Shown here one piece after another: positions 18,043 to 26,986 of a stretch of DNA of 64,000 nt. This stretch comes from Actimicrobium antarcticum (GTDB lineage Bacteria; Pseudomonadota; Gammaproteobacteria; Burkholderiales; Burkholderiaceae_D), in the NCBI RefSeq assembly GCF_039536745.1, contig NZ_BAAAZE010000005.1:186001-250000 (forward strand), given 5' to 3'. The notes beneath the pieces are model-generated. The model saw nothing but the letters and a program-made list of their open reading frames with translations. It was not told where the DNA came from and did no database searches. How positions within the stretch are numbered: position 1 is the first letter of the stretch; the number at the start of each line of letters is the position of its first letter. The position numbers were made by a program, and so were the translations under genes.

Positions 18043-18366
18043 TCAGCTGCCGTAAGCCTGTGACAGTTTGCGCTCGGTCCCGGCACTGTTCATCAGGATA
18101 GCCAGTTCGGCCATCCACGGTTCGGTGATGTCACGGATCAGGCGGTCGTGGGCCAGGATTTTCTGGATGATCTGGACTTTGCGGAGTCGGGTTTCGCCCG
18201 TCAGCGCAGCCGGTTGTTCACCGGATTTGAGCGAGCTGACGTGGCCAGCCACGCGTGATTCCAGCACGACCAGTTCTTCCCAGTCGCGCTTCCGGGCAGC
18301 GGCCAGCATCTGGTCGGTGATGACTGCGACGGTTTCATACACATCGAGGACTTCCTGGCTATTCAT
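18043..18366 (-). CDS. fliT: flagellar protein FliT (FliD export chaperone)
   Basis: 107 residues from the ATG at 18366, overlapping the fliS stop by 4 bases. A short helical protein (NSQEVLDVYETVAVITDQMLAAARKRDWEELVVLESRVAGHV) with the length and RDWE-type N-terminal helix typical of FliT. FliT chaperones the cap protein FliD and in enterobacteria inhibits FlhDC. The call leans on position after fliD and fliS, as FliT sequences are weakly conserved. Confidence 0.75.
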   Translation of the reverse strand: MNSQEVLDVYETVAVITDQMLAAARKRDWEELVVLESRVAGHVSSLKSGEQPAALTGETRLRKVQIIQKILAHDRLIRDITEPWMAELAILMNSAGTERKLSQAYGS

Positions 18367-18839
18367 GCGCTGTACGCTTTCATCATGGGTGTGGCATTCG
18401 GCATGGCAGCTGCAGGGATTTCCGCGACGGCTGCCGGCGTCAAGTCGGCTTGCTGACCGATCGCGTCCCATGCCGTCTTCAAGTCCATCAGCAGCGTGTG
18501 GACTTCCTGCAGAATCTCGGGCTGGTTGTTCAGGTTGGCGATCAGCAGGCGATTGCTCATGTAGGTGTAGAGCGCATCGAGGCTGACGGCGATCTGGCCG
18601 CCGACTTTTTTATCGAGACTGGCGCGCAGGCCATTGTCGATGATCGAGATGGCTTTGGAGATCGACTTGCCCTTGGCTTCGATTTGTCCTGCCTGCATCT
18701 GCTGCTGCGCCATGGACACGGCAACCATCGCGCCGTCGAACAGCATCACGATCAGTTTGTGCGGCGAGGCGGCGATGACGCCGGTTTCGATGCTGACGGT
18801 GGCGTAGGCACTGGCACCTTTTCTGGTGGTTCCGAACAT
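18363..18839 (-). CDS. fliS: flagellar export chaperone FliS
   Basis: 158 residues. The FliS core is clear in the first 125 residues: AYATVSIETGVIAASPHKLIVMLFDGAM, then KSISKAISIIDNGLRASLDKKVGGQIAVSLDALYTYMSNRLLIAN. FliS binds the C-terminal helices of flagellin and prevents polymerisation in the cytoplasm. The tail is alanine/proline-rich and about 25 residues longer than in short homologues. It begins 12 bases after fliD and overlaps fliT. Confidence 0.9.
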   Translation of the reverse strand: MFGTTRKGASAYATVSIETGVIAASPHKLIVMLFDGAMVAVSMAQQQMQAGQIEAKGKSISKAISIIDNGLRASLDKKVGGQIAVSLDALYTYMSNRLLIANLNNQPEILQEVHTLLMDLKTAWDAIGQQADLTPAAVAEIPAAAMPNATPMMKAYSA

Positions 18840-18851
18840 GCGATTTCTCCG

Positions 18852-21200
18852 TTAAGAATTCTTGGCAATGCTGGCCAGTTGCTGGGTCAGGTAGCTGCTG
18901 GTGGTATTCATTTTGCTGATGATGCTGTCGAGCGCGGTGTACTGGGCGCGATAGCGTTTTTCGTTTTGTGCAATGGTTGCGCTGAGATCGACCTTGCTCT
19001 TGGCAAGCGATTTCAGCGATGCGTTGATACCGTCGGTACGCGAGGTCATCGGGCCATTTGCGCCGAGCAATCCGGTAAGCAGCTTGTTGAGCTGGAACGC
19101 ATAACCCTGCGAATAATTGATCGTGCCACGTGCGCCGAGCGTCGCGCCATCGGCGACCAGCGTCAGGCCTTCCGAGCCATCACCTGTGGCACCCGTGAGG
19201 AGCTGGCCCACGCCGACTGCCGACGCACCGTTGATGGTGCCAATCACATCCAGCCCGGCGGTGGCGGTCGGTGCCGTGCCGCCAAACAGCGCGGCAAGGG
19301 CCGTGCCGCTAGCGATGGTCACACTTGATTTTGCGCCATAGGTGTTCGACAGGATCGACAGCACACCGGCATTTTGCGTCACCTTGAGCGCAAGTCCGGG
19401 TGTCGAAAATTCCGTCGCACCGTTGATCTTGCCTTGCAATTCCGCCGCGATCGAGGCGAAGCTGTAATTGCCTGCTGCCAGCGTGATGCTTTTGGTAACG
19501 CCGTCGAGCTGCACGTCCAATGTGTCATTCACGCCGCTGGTGATGGCGGTGTCGTACGCTGCAGTGACCGTTGGATTGGCACCGAGGATATTCGTTTTGC
19601 CGTTGCCGCCCGTGACGCTGGCGGCCGAGTTCGAGGCAGAGCCGGTCTTGTTCGAGGTAATCGTCAGTACACCGGCGTTGTTGGTCACCGTTGCCGATGA
19701 CCCTGCTGTCGAGAAGGCACTTGCAGCGTTGATCTGCGTCTGGATTTCGGTTGCCAGGCTGTCGGCGCTGGCATAGGTTTGCTGGGTCAGCGAAATACTG
19801 GTGCTAACGCCATCCAGCAAGACCGTCAGGCTGTCGTTCGTACCATCGACCGTCAAGCCTGCTGCTGCCGAGCCGGTGGTTTTGGCGCCGCCTGCGCCGG
19901 TGATTCCCGACGCACCGACCGCACTGCCCTGACGCGCCAGCTGGCTGATCGTGACGGGATAGGCACCCGGTTTGGTATTGGCGGTCGCGCCGGTGAATGT
20001 GACCTGGCTGTCGGTACTTTTTCCGACGGCGGCAAACAATCCTGCGATATCCGAAAAATTGCTATCGATGGCGGTCTGCAGCTTGGTGCTGTCGAGCGCC
20101 AGTGAACCGTTTTTTTGCAGCGAGACGCCGATTTCCGATAGCACCGAGTAGGCGCTGTTGCCGCCACTGACCGGGGCATTGAGGACATCACGGATCTGGT
20201 TCTGGACCGAACGGATCGATGAATCGCCATTCAGGACGGCAGCCGACTTGGTAGCAGCGTCATACGACGACACATTGGTCAGCGTTTGCGTGATCTGGTT
20301 ATACGCGGTGACGAACTGCGTCACCGAATTGGCAATCGCCGCGGTATCGCGCGCCACGGTAACGCTGGTACTGACACCGGCGGCGGTCTTGCCGCGTAAA
20401 TTCAGCGTGACGCCGGGCAGCACATCGGTGACGGTATTTGATGGCTTGGACACTGCGATGCCATCAATCTTGAATTCGGCGTTGGCAGCGGTCTGGTTTT
20501 CGGTCAAGGCCTGAACACCGGCCGGGTCTTGCCCGAGCAATGCTGACAAGCCTGCATCACCCGCGACAGAAATCTTGATGCTGTTGCTCACGCCCGTGCT
20601 GGCTTGGGTCAGCACCATCCGGTACGGCGTAGTGCCGCCATCGTTGAGGATGGTGGCGGTGACACCAATCTTGGCTGCATTGATCGCATCACGGATCCCG
20701 GCAAGCGTGTTGTTCGCAGGGTCGATGGTGACGGTCTTGACACCGGAGGCGTTGCTGGTGAAGCTCGCGCCTGCATATTGCCCATTGGTCGCGCTGCCAC
20801 CGCTGATCGTACCGAAATCGAAGCTCAGGGTGCCGCTGCCAATGGCGGTGTTACTGGTGGTCTGGCCCGGAGCGACCAGTTTTTGCGCCTGCGCCAGACT
20901 GGTGACCTGCAGCGCATACGTTCCCGGCACCGCAATCGAACTACCGCTTGCAGTGGCGATGGTCGCATCTGCCGCACTGACGCTGGCGCCCTGAAATTTG
21001 CTGATGTCGGACAGTCCGCTGACAGCGGTCTGGAAGGAAGAAAGGGCGCTCTTGACGCTGCCGATGGCCGACAATTTTGCCTGGAAGCTGGTTTGCCGCT
21101 TGGTCAATACCGCCAGTGGCTGACTATCAATAGCAATCAGTTGGGTGACGATCGAGTTGACGTCAAGATTGGACCCGATCCCTGGTGATGAAATAGCCAT
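18852..21200 (-). CDS. fliD: flagellar hook-associated protein 2 (filament cap) FliD
   Basis: 782 residues, much longer than the roughly 450-500 typical of the family. The N terminus (ISSPGIGSNLDVNSIVTQLIAIDSQPL) and C terminus (LDSIISKMNTTSSYLTQQLASIAK) are classic FliD coiled-coil ends. The extra length lies in the middle, where two similar flagellin-hook-IN-like segments recur (about residues 450-520 and 556-622: DSLTVLLDGVSTSISL... against DTLDVQLDGVTKSITL...). These probably form additional surface domains on the cap. It starts 21 bases after flaG. Confidence 0.92.
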   Translation of the reverse strand: MAISSPGIGSNLDVNSIVTQLIAIDSQPLAVLTKRQTSFQAKLSAIGSVKSALSSFQTAVSGLSDISKFQGASVSAADATIATASGSSIAVPGTYALQVTSLAQAQKLVAPGQTTSNTAIGSGTLSFDFGTISGGSATNGQYAGASFTSNASGVKTVTIDPANNTLAGIRDAINAAKIGVTATILNDGGTTPYRMVLTQASTGVSNSIKISVAGDAGLSALLGQDPAGVQALTENQTAANAEFKIDGIAVSKPSNTVTDVLPGVTLNLRGKTAAGVSTSVTVARDTAAIANSVTQFVTAYNQITQTLTNVSSYDAATKSAAVLNGDSSIRSVQNQIRDVLNAPVSGGNSAYSVLSEIGVSLQKNGSLALDSTKLQTAIDSNFSDIAGLFAAVGKSTDSQVTFTGATANTKPGAYPVTISQLARQGSAVGASGITGAGGAKTTGSAAAGLTVDGTNDSLTVLLDGVSTSISLTQQTYASADSLATEIQTQINAASAFSTAGSSATVTNNAGVLTITSNKTGSASNSAASVTGGNGKTNILGANPTVTAAYDTAITSGVNDTLDVQLDGVTKSITLAAGNYSFASIAAELQGKINGATEFSTPGLALKVTQNAGVLSILSNTYGAKSSVTIASGTALAALFGGTAPTATAGLDVIGTINGASAVGVGQLLTGATGDGSEGLTLVADGATLGARGTINYSQGYAFQLNKLLTGLLGANGPMTSRTDGINASLKSLAKSKVDLSATIAQNEKRYRAQYTALDSIISKMNTTSSYLTQQLASIAKNS

Positions 21201-21221
21201 GATGTCTGCCCTCGTCGGGAG

Positions 21222-21605
21222 TTATGCCTTGTCTTTGATGAGCAAGCCTTGCAGCTTGCCGATATCTTTTGAAATCTCGATCGCTTGCACGGTCGGGATC
21301 TGTCGAATTACTTTGCCGCTGGTCGTGTCGAGAATCTTTACCAAGGTCTGACCGGTCTCTTTGTCCTGGCTGAATTCGATGCCATTCAGCGTCTGCTTCA
21401 GGTAACTGTTGACCACGGCGATCGACTGTTTTACGTCGCTGTCGCTGGGTGCTGCGGTTTTTTCTGCCTTGCTTGCTGTCAGCTTAACCCCATTGTCGGC
21501 CACCAGAGACGGCGAAATGGCTGGCGGTTGTGGTGCTGCCGTACGGATCTGCTCGGCACTGACTGGCGCCGCGGGGCGCGCGCTGGATACTCCGGAAATG
21601 TCCAT
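21222..21605 (-). CDS. flaG: FlaG family protein
   Basis: 127 residues. The C-terminal half has the FlaG pattern: VVNSYLKQTLNGIEFSQDKETGQTLVKILDTTSGKVIRQIPTVQAIEISKDIG. FlaG affects filament length in several Gram-negative bacteria. The N-terminal 60 residues are low in complexity. It lies between fliC and fliD, as is usual, and has a good AAGGTGAG ribosome binding site. Confidence 0.85.
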   Translation of the reverse strand: MDISGVSSARPAAPVSAEQIRTAAPQPPAISPSLVADNGVKLTASKAEKTAAPSDSDVKQSIAVVNSYLKQTLNGIEFSQDKETGQTLVKILDTTSGKVIRQIPTVQAIEISKDIGKLQGLLIKDKA

Positions 21606-21660
21606 TCGATCTCACCTTGTCAGTTGGAAGACGGAAAGCGGTTCCCCGGTTTCCGTCCTG

Positions 21661-21683
21661 AAAAGCGATCCCGAAAGACCGCT
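21661..21683 (-). terminator. fliC: intrinsic terminator after fliC
   Basis: On the minus strand, AGCGGTC and GATCGCT form a 7-bp stem (one G-U pair) around TTTCGG, followed by TTTTC. It lies 23 bases past the fliC stop and would partly insulate flaG-fliD. Confidence 0.6.
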
Positions 21684-21705
21684 GTTTTTACTCTGCCGGT
21701 GCGAA

Positions 21706-23148
21706 TTAACGCAACAGCGAGAGTACACCGTTCGGCAGCGAATTCGCCTGAGCCAGAATCGCCGTACCAGCCTGTTGCAGAATCTGGCCACGGGTCAGTT
21801 TGGCAGTTTCCGAAGCGAAGTCGGTGTCCTGAATCCGGCTACGCGATGCACTCAGGTTTTCCGACGTGGTTTGCAGGCTGGTAACGACGGATGCAAACCG
21901 GTTTTGTACAGCACCGAGTGAAGCGCGGGAGCTGTTGATTGTTGCCAGTGCGCCATCGATGGCAGACAGGGCGTTGGTGGCGCCGGTTGCGGTTGACAGG
22001 TCGATCGATGCGATGCTGCTGATGGTCGATGTGCTTGAAGCAGTGACTGCACCAGCCGCCAGACCAGCATACGCTACGTTACCACCACTGATATTGATAC
22101 CCACGCTGCTCGTCGAATCCAGTTTGACTGTGCCTTTTGTCGTTGCTCCGCCTGTCAATCCGGAGTTGGCAGCCGTAAAGCCGGCACCAAGTGCGATATC
22201 CCGGCCATCTGCTGCCGACAAGGTAACTTTGCCGGTCACTGCATCCGCCGTTGCACTAACACCTGACTGGCTCGATACCAGGTTAATTGCCGCTGCCGTG
22301 TTTGCGCCTTGGCCAGTTACTGTTCCGCCAGCTGCGATTGCTCCGACCTGTACGCCGTTGACCGTCAGAGTTGCACCAGATGTTGCTGTAAAAGCAGTCG
22401 CCGCGGTACCAGTAATCGATGTTGGCTGAGCCGTAGCGGTCACGCCAGACTGGGACGATACGGCATTAATAGCTGCAGCGATGGAAAACGCGCTACTGGC
22501 AGATTGGCCAGGCGCTGCACCGGTGCTCGATGCGCCTACCTGAAAGCCGTTCAATGTCAGATCGCCAGCGGCAAGCGCTGTGGTCGTTGCTGCGCCAGTG
22601 GTAGTGGTCGAGGTTGATGTACCGCTGCCACCCAATGCTGAAGTGCGTGCGCTGCTGATCGATGAAATGGTGACCTGGTCGTTGGCAGTACCGTTGGCGC
22701 CGATCTGGAAACTTTGCGCATTGAACGAGCCATCGAGCAGTTTGTTGCCGTTGAAGGAAGAGTTTTGTGCAACACGGTCGATTTCAGCAGCGAGCGATTT
22801 GGCTTCGTTGTTGATCGAAGCGCGGTCCGATGCCGAGTTCGAACCATTGGCTGATTGCACAGCCAGCTCACGAATACGCTGCAGGTTGTTACCGATCTGC
22901 GCCAGGTCGCCCTCAGCCGTTTGGGCCAGGGAGATACCGTCATTTGCATTGCGGCCAGCCTGATCCGAACCATTGATTTGCGACGTCAGACGCTCTGTAA
23001 TTGCCAGGCCTGCGGCATCGTCTTTTGCGGAGTTGATCCGCAGACCGGACGACAAACGCTGCAAGGAAGTGGCCAGGCCGGTTTGTGAGGTTGTCAGGTT
23101 GCGCTGAGCGTTGAGGGAAGCAAGGTTGGTATTGATGAATGAGGCCAT
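21706..23148 (-). CDS. fliC: flagellin
   Basis: 480 residues from the ATG at 23148, preceded by AGGAG. The N-terminal D0/D1 region (MASFINTNLASLNAQRNLTT...SSGLRINSAKDDAAGLAI) and C-terminal D0 (RSRIQDTDFASETAKLTRGQILQQAGTAILAQAN...VLSLLR) are canonical. The central D2/D3 region is rich in Ser, Thr and Ala and contains two related segments (about residues 196-240 and 260-301: LTLNGFQVGA... and LTVNGVQVGA..., each ending AINxVSSQSGV). Such Ser/Thr-rich surfaces are typical O-glycosylation targets, and a GT41 transferase is encoded divergently next to it. Confidence 0.95.
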   Translation of the reverse strand: MASFINTNLASLNAQRNLTTSQTGLATSLQRLSSGLRINSAKDDAAGLAITERLTSQINGSDQAGRNANDGISLAQTAEGDLAQIGNNLQRIRELAVQSANGSNSASDRASINNEAKSLAAEIDRVAQNSSFNGNKLLDGSFNAQSFQIGANGTANDQVTISSISSARTSALGGSGTSTSTTTTGAATTTALAAGDLTLNGFQVGASSTGAAPGQSASSAFSIAAAINAVSSQSGVTATAQPTSITGTAATAFTATSGATLTVNGVQVGAIAAGGTVTGQGANTAAAINLVSSQSGVSATADAVTGKVTLSAADGRDIALGAGFTAANSGLTGGATTKGTVKLDSTSSVGINISGGNVAYAGLAAGAVTASSTSTISSIASIDLSTATGATNALSAIDGALATINSSRASLGAVQNRFASVVTSLQTTSENLSASRSRIQDTDFASETAKLTRGQILQQAGTAILAQANSLPNGVLSLLR

Positions 23149-23658
23149 GATGTAGCTCCTAGTAAGTGGGTTCCGATGACTGATGGCTTTTGACAGCCTG
23201 GTCAACTTTGGTCTTCCTCGCTATGTGAGCGCTGCAGACCGCTGTTGTAATCTTTATCGGTAGGTCATCCAAAAAGTTTAGCTGGGGCAACGATGTTTTT
23301 TCTTATTGCCCGTGCGTGCCTTTGATTTCCTGTTTTCCCCTTCGGCCAGATTTGATAAAACTTTAGCGCAATTTTTACGTGTTCTATAGACATTTAATTT
23401 CAAGATTAACCAATAAAAACAATCACTTGAAAAATTTCTCAGCGATTTCGGATTAATTTTCAAAAATTAGTCTCTTTTTTTAGTGACGCCAGTTTATGCG
23501 ATGCAAATCCTCCTCAAATCGACGCTGAACGGGGTTTCTGTGGCTCTCTTCCTCCTTTTGGCTGGAGCATTGCGGCAATATCTTCCTGTAAAGTTCATCG
23601 CATAGTTAGCTGTTACGGTCATTGCGGCAAGTCGCAGCACAGCCAAAGGTAAAGTTAC
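23149..23658. other. divergent promoter region between fliC and the GT41 gene
   Basis: About 510 AT-rich bases with no supported gene. It holds the fliC sigma-28 promoter and an approximately 100-base fliC leader. The promoter of the plus-strand glycosyltransferase must lie on the right side but is not obvious. Confidence 0.6.
23254..23280 (-). promoter_or_regulatory. fliC: sigma-28 (FliA) promoter of fliC
   Basis: On the minus strand: TAAA (23280-23277), exactly 15 bases, then ACCGATAA (23261-23254). The FliA consensus is TAAA-N15-GCCGATAA, so only one -10 base differs. It predicts transcription starting near 23246 and a leader of about 100 bases. Confidence 0.9.
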
Positions 23659-25737
23659 ATGAGTAAATCGAAAATTCAGCGCAATGCATCTTGTCCGTGT
23701 GGAAGCGGGAAAAAATACAAGCAGTGCTGTGCGCTGTTAACAGATACCGCCAGTGCCGCGTCAAGCGGGCCTTCGACAACCTTGACTGCCCAATTCGCGC
23801 TAGCGCTGCAGGCGTTCAACGACGGTCAACTCGATGCGTCGGCATCGCTGTGTCATCAGATTCTTGATGTAGACCCTGCGCATGCCGATGCGTTGCACTT
23901 AAGCGGCTTGATTAACTTTAGCCGTGGTGATCTGGCCTCGTGCGTGTCGTTGATCCGTGCTGCGATTGTTCAGCATCCGTCCGAACCGCGCTATTTCTAT
24001 AATCTTGGCATCGCGCTACTTAAAATGGGCGAGCGTATCGATGCGGTGGCGCAGTTCCGTACTGTTATCCGGCTTGATCCTCTGCATGCGGATGCCCATG
24101 GCAATCTGGCCGTCGCCTTGCACGAGCTAGGCGATCTAGCGCCGGCGATAGAGAGCCATCTCAACGCGATCGCCTTGAAGCCCGGCGATGCCGTCGCGCT
24201 CACCAACTATGGCGCGACATTGAACGTGGATGGTCAGTTCCAGGAAGCAATCAAGGTTTTGGTACAGGCGCTGGCAATTGATCCCGATCATGTGGAAGCG
24301 TTCAATAACCTGGGCCTGGCATCCCAGCGCACCGGGTACGAAGCCCAGGCCGAGCTCTTTTTCCGGCGTGCGATCGAACTCGCCCCGGATAACGCAACGG
24401 CGCACTTCAATCTTGCCGATTCGATGCAAAAGCAGTCACGGCTGGAAGAGATTATTAGTAGTTGCCGTGCTGGCCTGGCGCTGCGGCCGAATAACGACGT
24501 CGCGCATAGCAATCTTCTGCTTTATCTTCAGTATTCCACGCTACACACGCCTGAGCAGGTATTCGCCGAGCATTTGCAGTTCGCGCGGCAGTTTGAAGAG
24601 CCATTAATGCGAGATTGGGCCGATCACCCGAATTCTCGCGATCCCGAACGGCGCTTAAAGATCGGGTATGTTTCTGCCGATTTTCGTAACCATGCTGTCG
24701 CCTACTTTATTGAGGCTATCCTGCAGAATCATGATCCGGAACAGGTTGATGTTTTCTGTTATCACAATCATCCGGAGCAGGATGTTGTGACTGAACGGTT
24801 CATGTCCATCGTTCCGCACTGGATTCCTTGTTTCGACATGAGCGACGAACAACTCGCAGCCAAAATACGCGCCGACGGTATCGATATTTTGGTTGACCTT
24901 TCTGGTCATACTAGTGGTAACAGACTCCTCACTTTTGCGCGTAAGCCTGCACCGATACAGATTACATGGATTGGATGTCCCAGTACCACTGGTTTGACCG
25001 CAATGAATTATCGCTTTACAGATAACGAAATGGATCCAATCGGAACTACTGAGATCTATCATTCCGAGAAACTTTGGCGCTTGCCTGTCTCAGCTCAATT
25101 TTCCCCAGCTGAGAATAGAGCTCCAATTAACGAGTTGCCGGCATTATCATCTAGCGATTTTGTGTTTGCTTGTTTGAATAACATTATCAAAATTACTCCT
25201 CATGCAATACGGCTGTGGGCAATGATTTTACAGTCTGTGCCTCACGCAAAGCTTATGCTGGGAAATTCTGATAATTCACAAATACAAGAGCGTTTGAAAA
25301 TCGCATTTGAAAATGAGGGGATCAATAAAGAAAGATTGATTTTTTTGCCGAGGTTGTCTTTGTCGGATTATTTGCAAATCCATCAAGAGATTGATTTGGC
25401 TCTTGATACTTTTCCTTATAATGGTGGTACAACGACGCTCCATTCTCTATCGATGGGTGTGCCTGTCGTCACGTTGGCTGGAGTCATGCCAGTATCCCGG
25501 TGTGGATTAACTATTCTAAATAATATCGGATTGACTGATTTTATTGCAAATTCATCTGATGAATATATAAAGAAAGCGCAATATTTCTCACGTAATTTAA
25601 TTGAGTTAGATTCAATTCGGCAATCTTTAAAAAAGACTTATGCTCCATCGAGCGAAACTAGATCTGATTTGTTAACCCGTTCGGTAGAGGCGGCTTATCG
25701 ATCTATGTGGAAAAATTGGTGTATTGAAATTAAATAA
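23659..25737 (+). CDS. SEC-C / TPR / GT41 (SPINDLY/OGT-like) glycosyltransferase
   Basis: 692 residues. It begins with a SEC-C zinc motif (CPCGSGKKYKQCC, residues 12-24), then about eight TPR units (LASCVSLIRAAIVQHPSEPRYFYNLGIALLKMG and similar) to about residue 300, and then the GT41 catalytic region: RRLKIGYVSADFRNHAVAYF, DILVDLSGHTSGNRLLTFARKPAPIQITWIGCPSTTGL and DTFPYNGGTTTLHSLSMGVPVVTLAG. GT41 enzymes attach sugars to Ser/Thr. Its position opposite flagellin suggests flagellin O-glycosylation. Base composition shifts from GC-rich to AT-rich inside the gene, near 24,900. It has a clear AAAGG upstream of the ATG. Confidence 0.88.
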   Translation: MSKSKIQRNASCPCGSGKKYKQCCALLTDTASAASSGPSTTLTAQFALALQAFNDGQLDASASLCHQILDVDPAHADALHLSGLINFSRGDLASCVSLIRAAIVQHPSEPRYFYNLGIALLKMGERIDAVAQFRTVIRLDPLHADAHGNLAVALHELGDLAPAIESHLNAIALKPGDAVALTNYGATLNVDGQFQEAIKVLVQALAIDPDHVEAFNNLGLASQRTGYEAQAELFFRRAIELAPDNATAHFNLADSMQKQSRLEEIISSCRAGLALRPNNDVAHSNLLLYLQYSTLHTPEQVFAEHLQFARQFEEPLMRDWADHPNSRDPERRLKIGYVSADFRNHAVAYFIEAILQNHDPEQVDVFCYHNHPEQDVVTERFMSIVPHWIPCFDMSDEQLAAKIRADGIDILVDLSGHTSGNRLLTFARKPAPIQITWIGCPSTTGLTAMNYRFTDNEMDPIGTTEIYHSEKLWRLPVSAQFSPAENRAPINELPALSSSDFVFACLNNIIKITPHAIRLWAMILQSVPHAKLMLGNSDNSQIQERLKIAFENEGINKERLIFLPRLSLSDYLQIHQEIDLALDTFPYNGGTTTLHSLSMGVPVVTLAGVMPVSRCGLTILNNIGLTDFIANSSDEYIKKAQYFSRNLIELDSIRQSLKKTYAPSSETRSDLLTRSVEAAYRSMWKNWCIEIK

Positions 25738-25803
25738 AGGGTTCTATGACTATAATTTCAGTAAATATTAATTGTTGATTATTTGAAAAATTTGAGGTTG
25801 TCG

Positions 25804-26502
25804 ATGAAATTAGCGATCATGCAGCCATATTTTTTGCCATATATTGGATATTTTCAATTGATAGCTTCCGTAGATCAGTTGATTCTTTATGATAATATAA
25901 AATATACAAAAAAAGGGTGGATTAACAGAAATCGAATCTTATCAAATGGTGTCGATGCAATATTCACTCTTCCGCTAGAAAAAAACTCCGACTTCTTACA
26001 AATCAGAGAGCGAAATCTAAGCGGGGATTTTAATCCAGATAAAATTTTAAATAAATTAAAATATTCATACGGAAAGGCGCCATTTTTCAATAGTGCTTTT
26101 CCATTGATTGAGCGTATCATAGAATACGAAAATTTTAATTTATTTAATTTCATATTTAATTCAATAAATATAATATGCCAGTATCTCAATATAAGCACTG
26201 AGCTAAAAATATCTTCAAGTATTGAAATAAATCATGATTTAAAAGGTCGGGATAAGGTGTTGGCTTTATGTGTCGAGTCGAAGTCTGATTTTTATGTAAA
26301 TGCAATTGGAGGGGTGGATCTTTATTCAAAAAAAGATTTTTTGACTCAAGGTATTGATTTGAAATTTATTAAATCCAAGAATTTTGAATACCCCCAATTT
26401 GATGAGAAATTTATATCATCGCTATCGATAGTCGATGTTCTAATGTTTAATTCAGTTGATGTTATTAAAAAACACATTGACTATGGCTACGAATTGATAT
26501 GA
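25804..26502 (+). CDS. WbqC family protein
   Basis: 232 residues from the ATG at 25804, preceded by GAGG; an upstream TTG frame is ignored. The WbqC hallmark is at the N terminus: MKLAIMQPYFLPYIGYFQLIASVDQLILYDNIKYTKKGWINRNRIL. Later conserved parts include NAIGGVDLYSKKDF and SSLSIVDVLMFNS. WbqC proteins are found in O-antigen and glycan loci; their exact biochemical role is not settled to my knowledge. Strongly AT-rich codon use sets it apart from the core genome. It ends at a strong intrinsic terminator. Confidence 0.85.
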   Translation: MKLAIMQPYFLPYIGYFQLIASVDQLILYDNIKYTKKGWINRNRILSNGVDAIFTLPLEKNSDFLQIRERNLSGDFNPDKILNKLKYSYGKAPFFNSAFPLIERIIEYENFNLFNFIFNSINIICQYLNISTELKISSSIEINHDLKGRDKVLALCVESKSDFYVNAIGGVDLYSKKDFLTQGIDLKFIKSKNFEYPQFDEKFISSLSIVDVLMFNSVDVIKKHIDYGYELI

Positions 26503-26518
26503 TAAGTTTTGTAACGAG

Positions 26519-26556
26519 AGATTGGTAAATTTATTTTTAAAAAGTACCAATCTTTT
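26519..26556 (+). terminator. intrinsic terminator after the WbqC gene
   Basis: AGATTGGTA (26519-26527) pairs with TACCAATCT (26545-26553), followed by TTT. It begins 17 bases past the stop codon. Confidence 0.75.
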
Positions 26557-26986
26557 ACTATTAAGAATTGAAGGTTTTTATAATATTGTGCAAGATAATT
26601 AACGTTTATTATGAGCGGAAATACAATGTTGACCTGCCCGTATTCGACATGCAAACGGTGGCCTCGGAAAGGGCATGAGTTTTCATATGACCATAAGACA
26701 ATCATCACCAGACCAGCCACGATGATAAAATAATTTGGCTGATTTTGATCTCTTATTGAGCCGCTCGATCAAGAAATCTCACAGGCGAATTGCGTCGCCT
26801 ATTGACTATTATCCCAGGTCATCTCGTTTGTGGTGGCAACTTGCACTGGGCAAATGGCATAGCTGGATACCATGAACCAATGGCAAGGTTCATTGGTAGC
26901 GGGCGACTAGTTGTATTGCAAGATCCCCTTCTCCTACCTGTATTTATAAAAAAACATGCTTCAATAATCTGTCTAAATTTTAAAAA
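26557..26986. other. non-coding stretch in the glycan island
   Basis: About 430 bases with no gene I can support. It includes a patch (about 26,620-26,950) that is visibly GC-richer than the AT-rich genes on both sides, with short broken frames on both strands. It may be a relic of an inserted element or former gene, but I recognise no motif. Confidence 0.35.
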
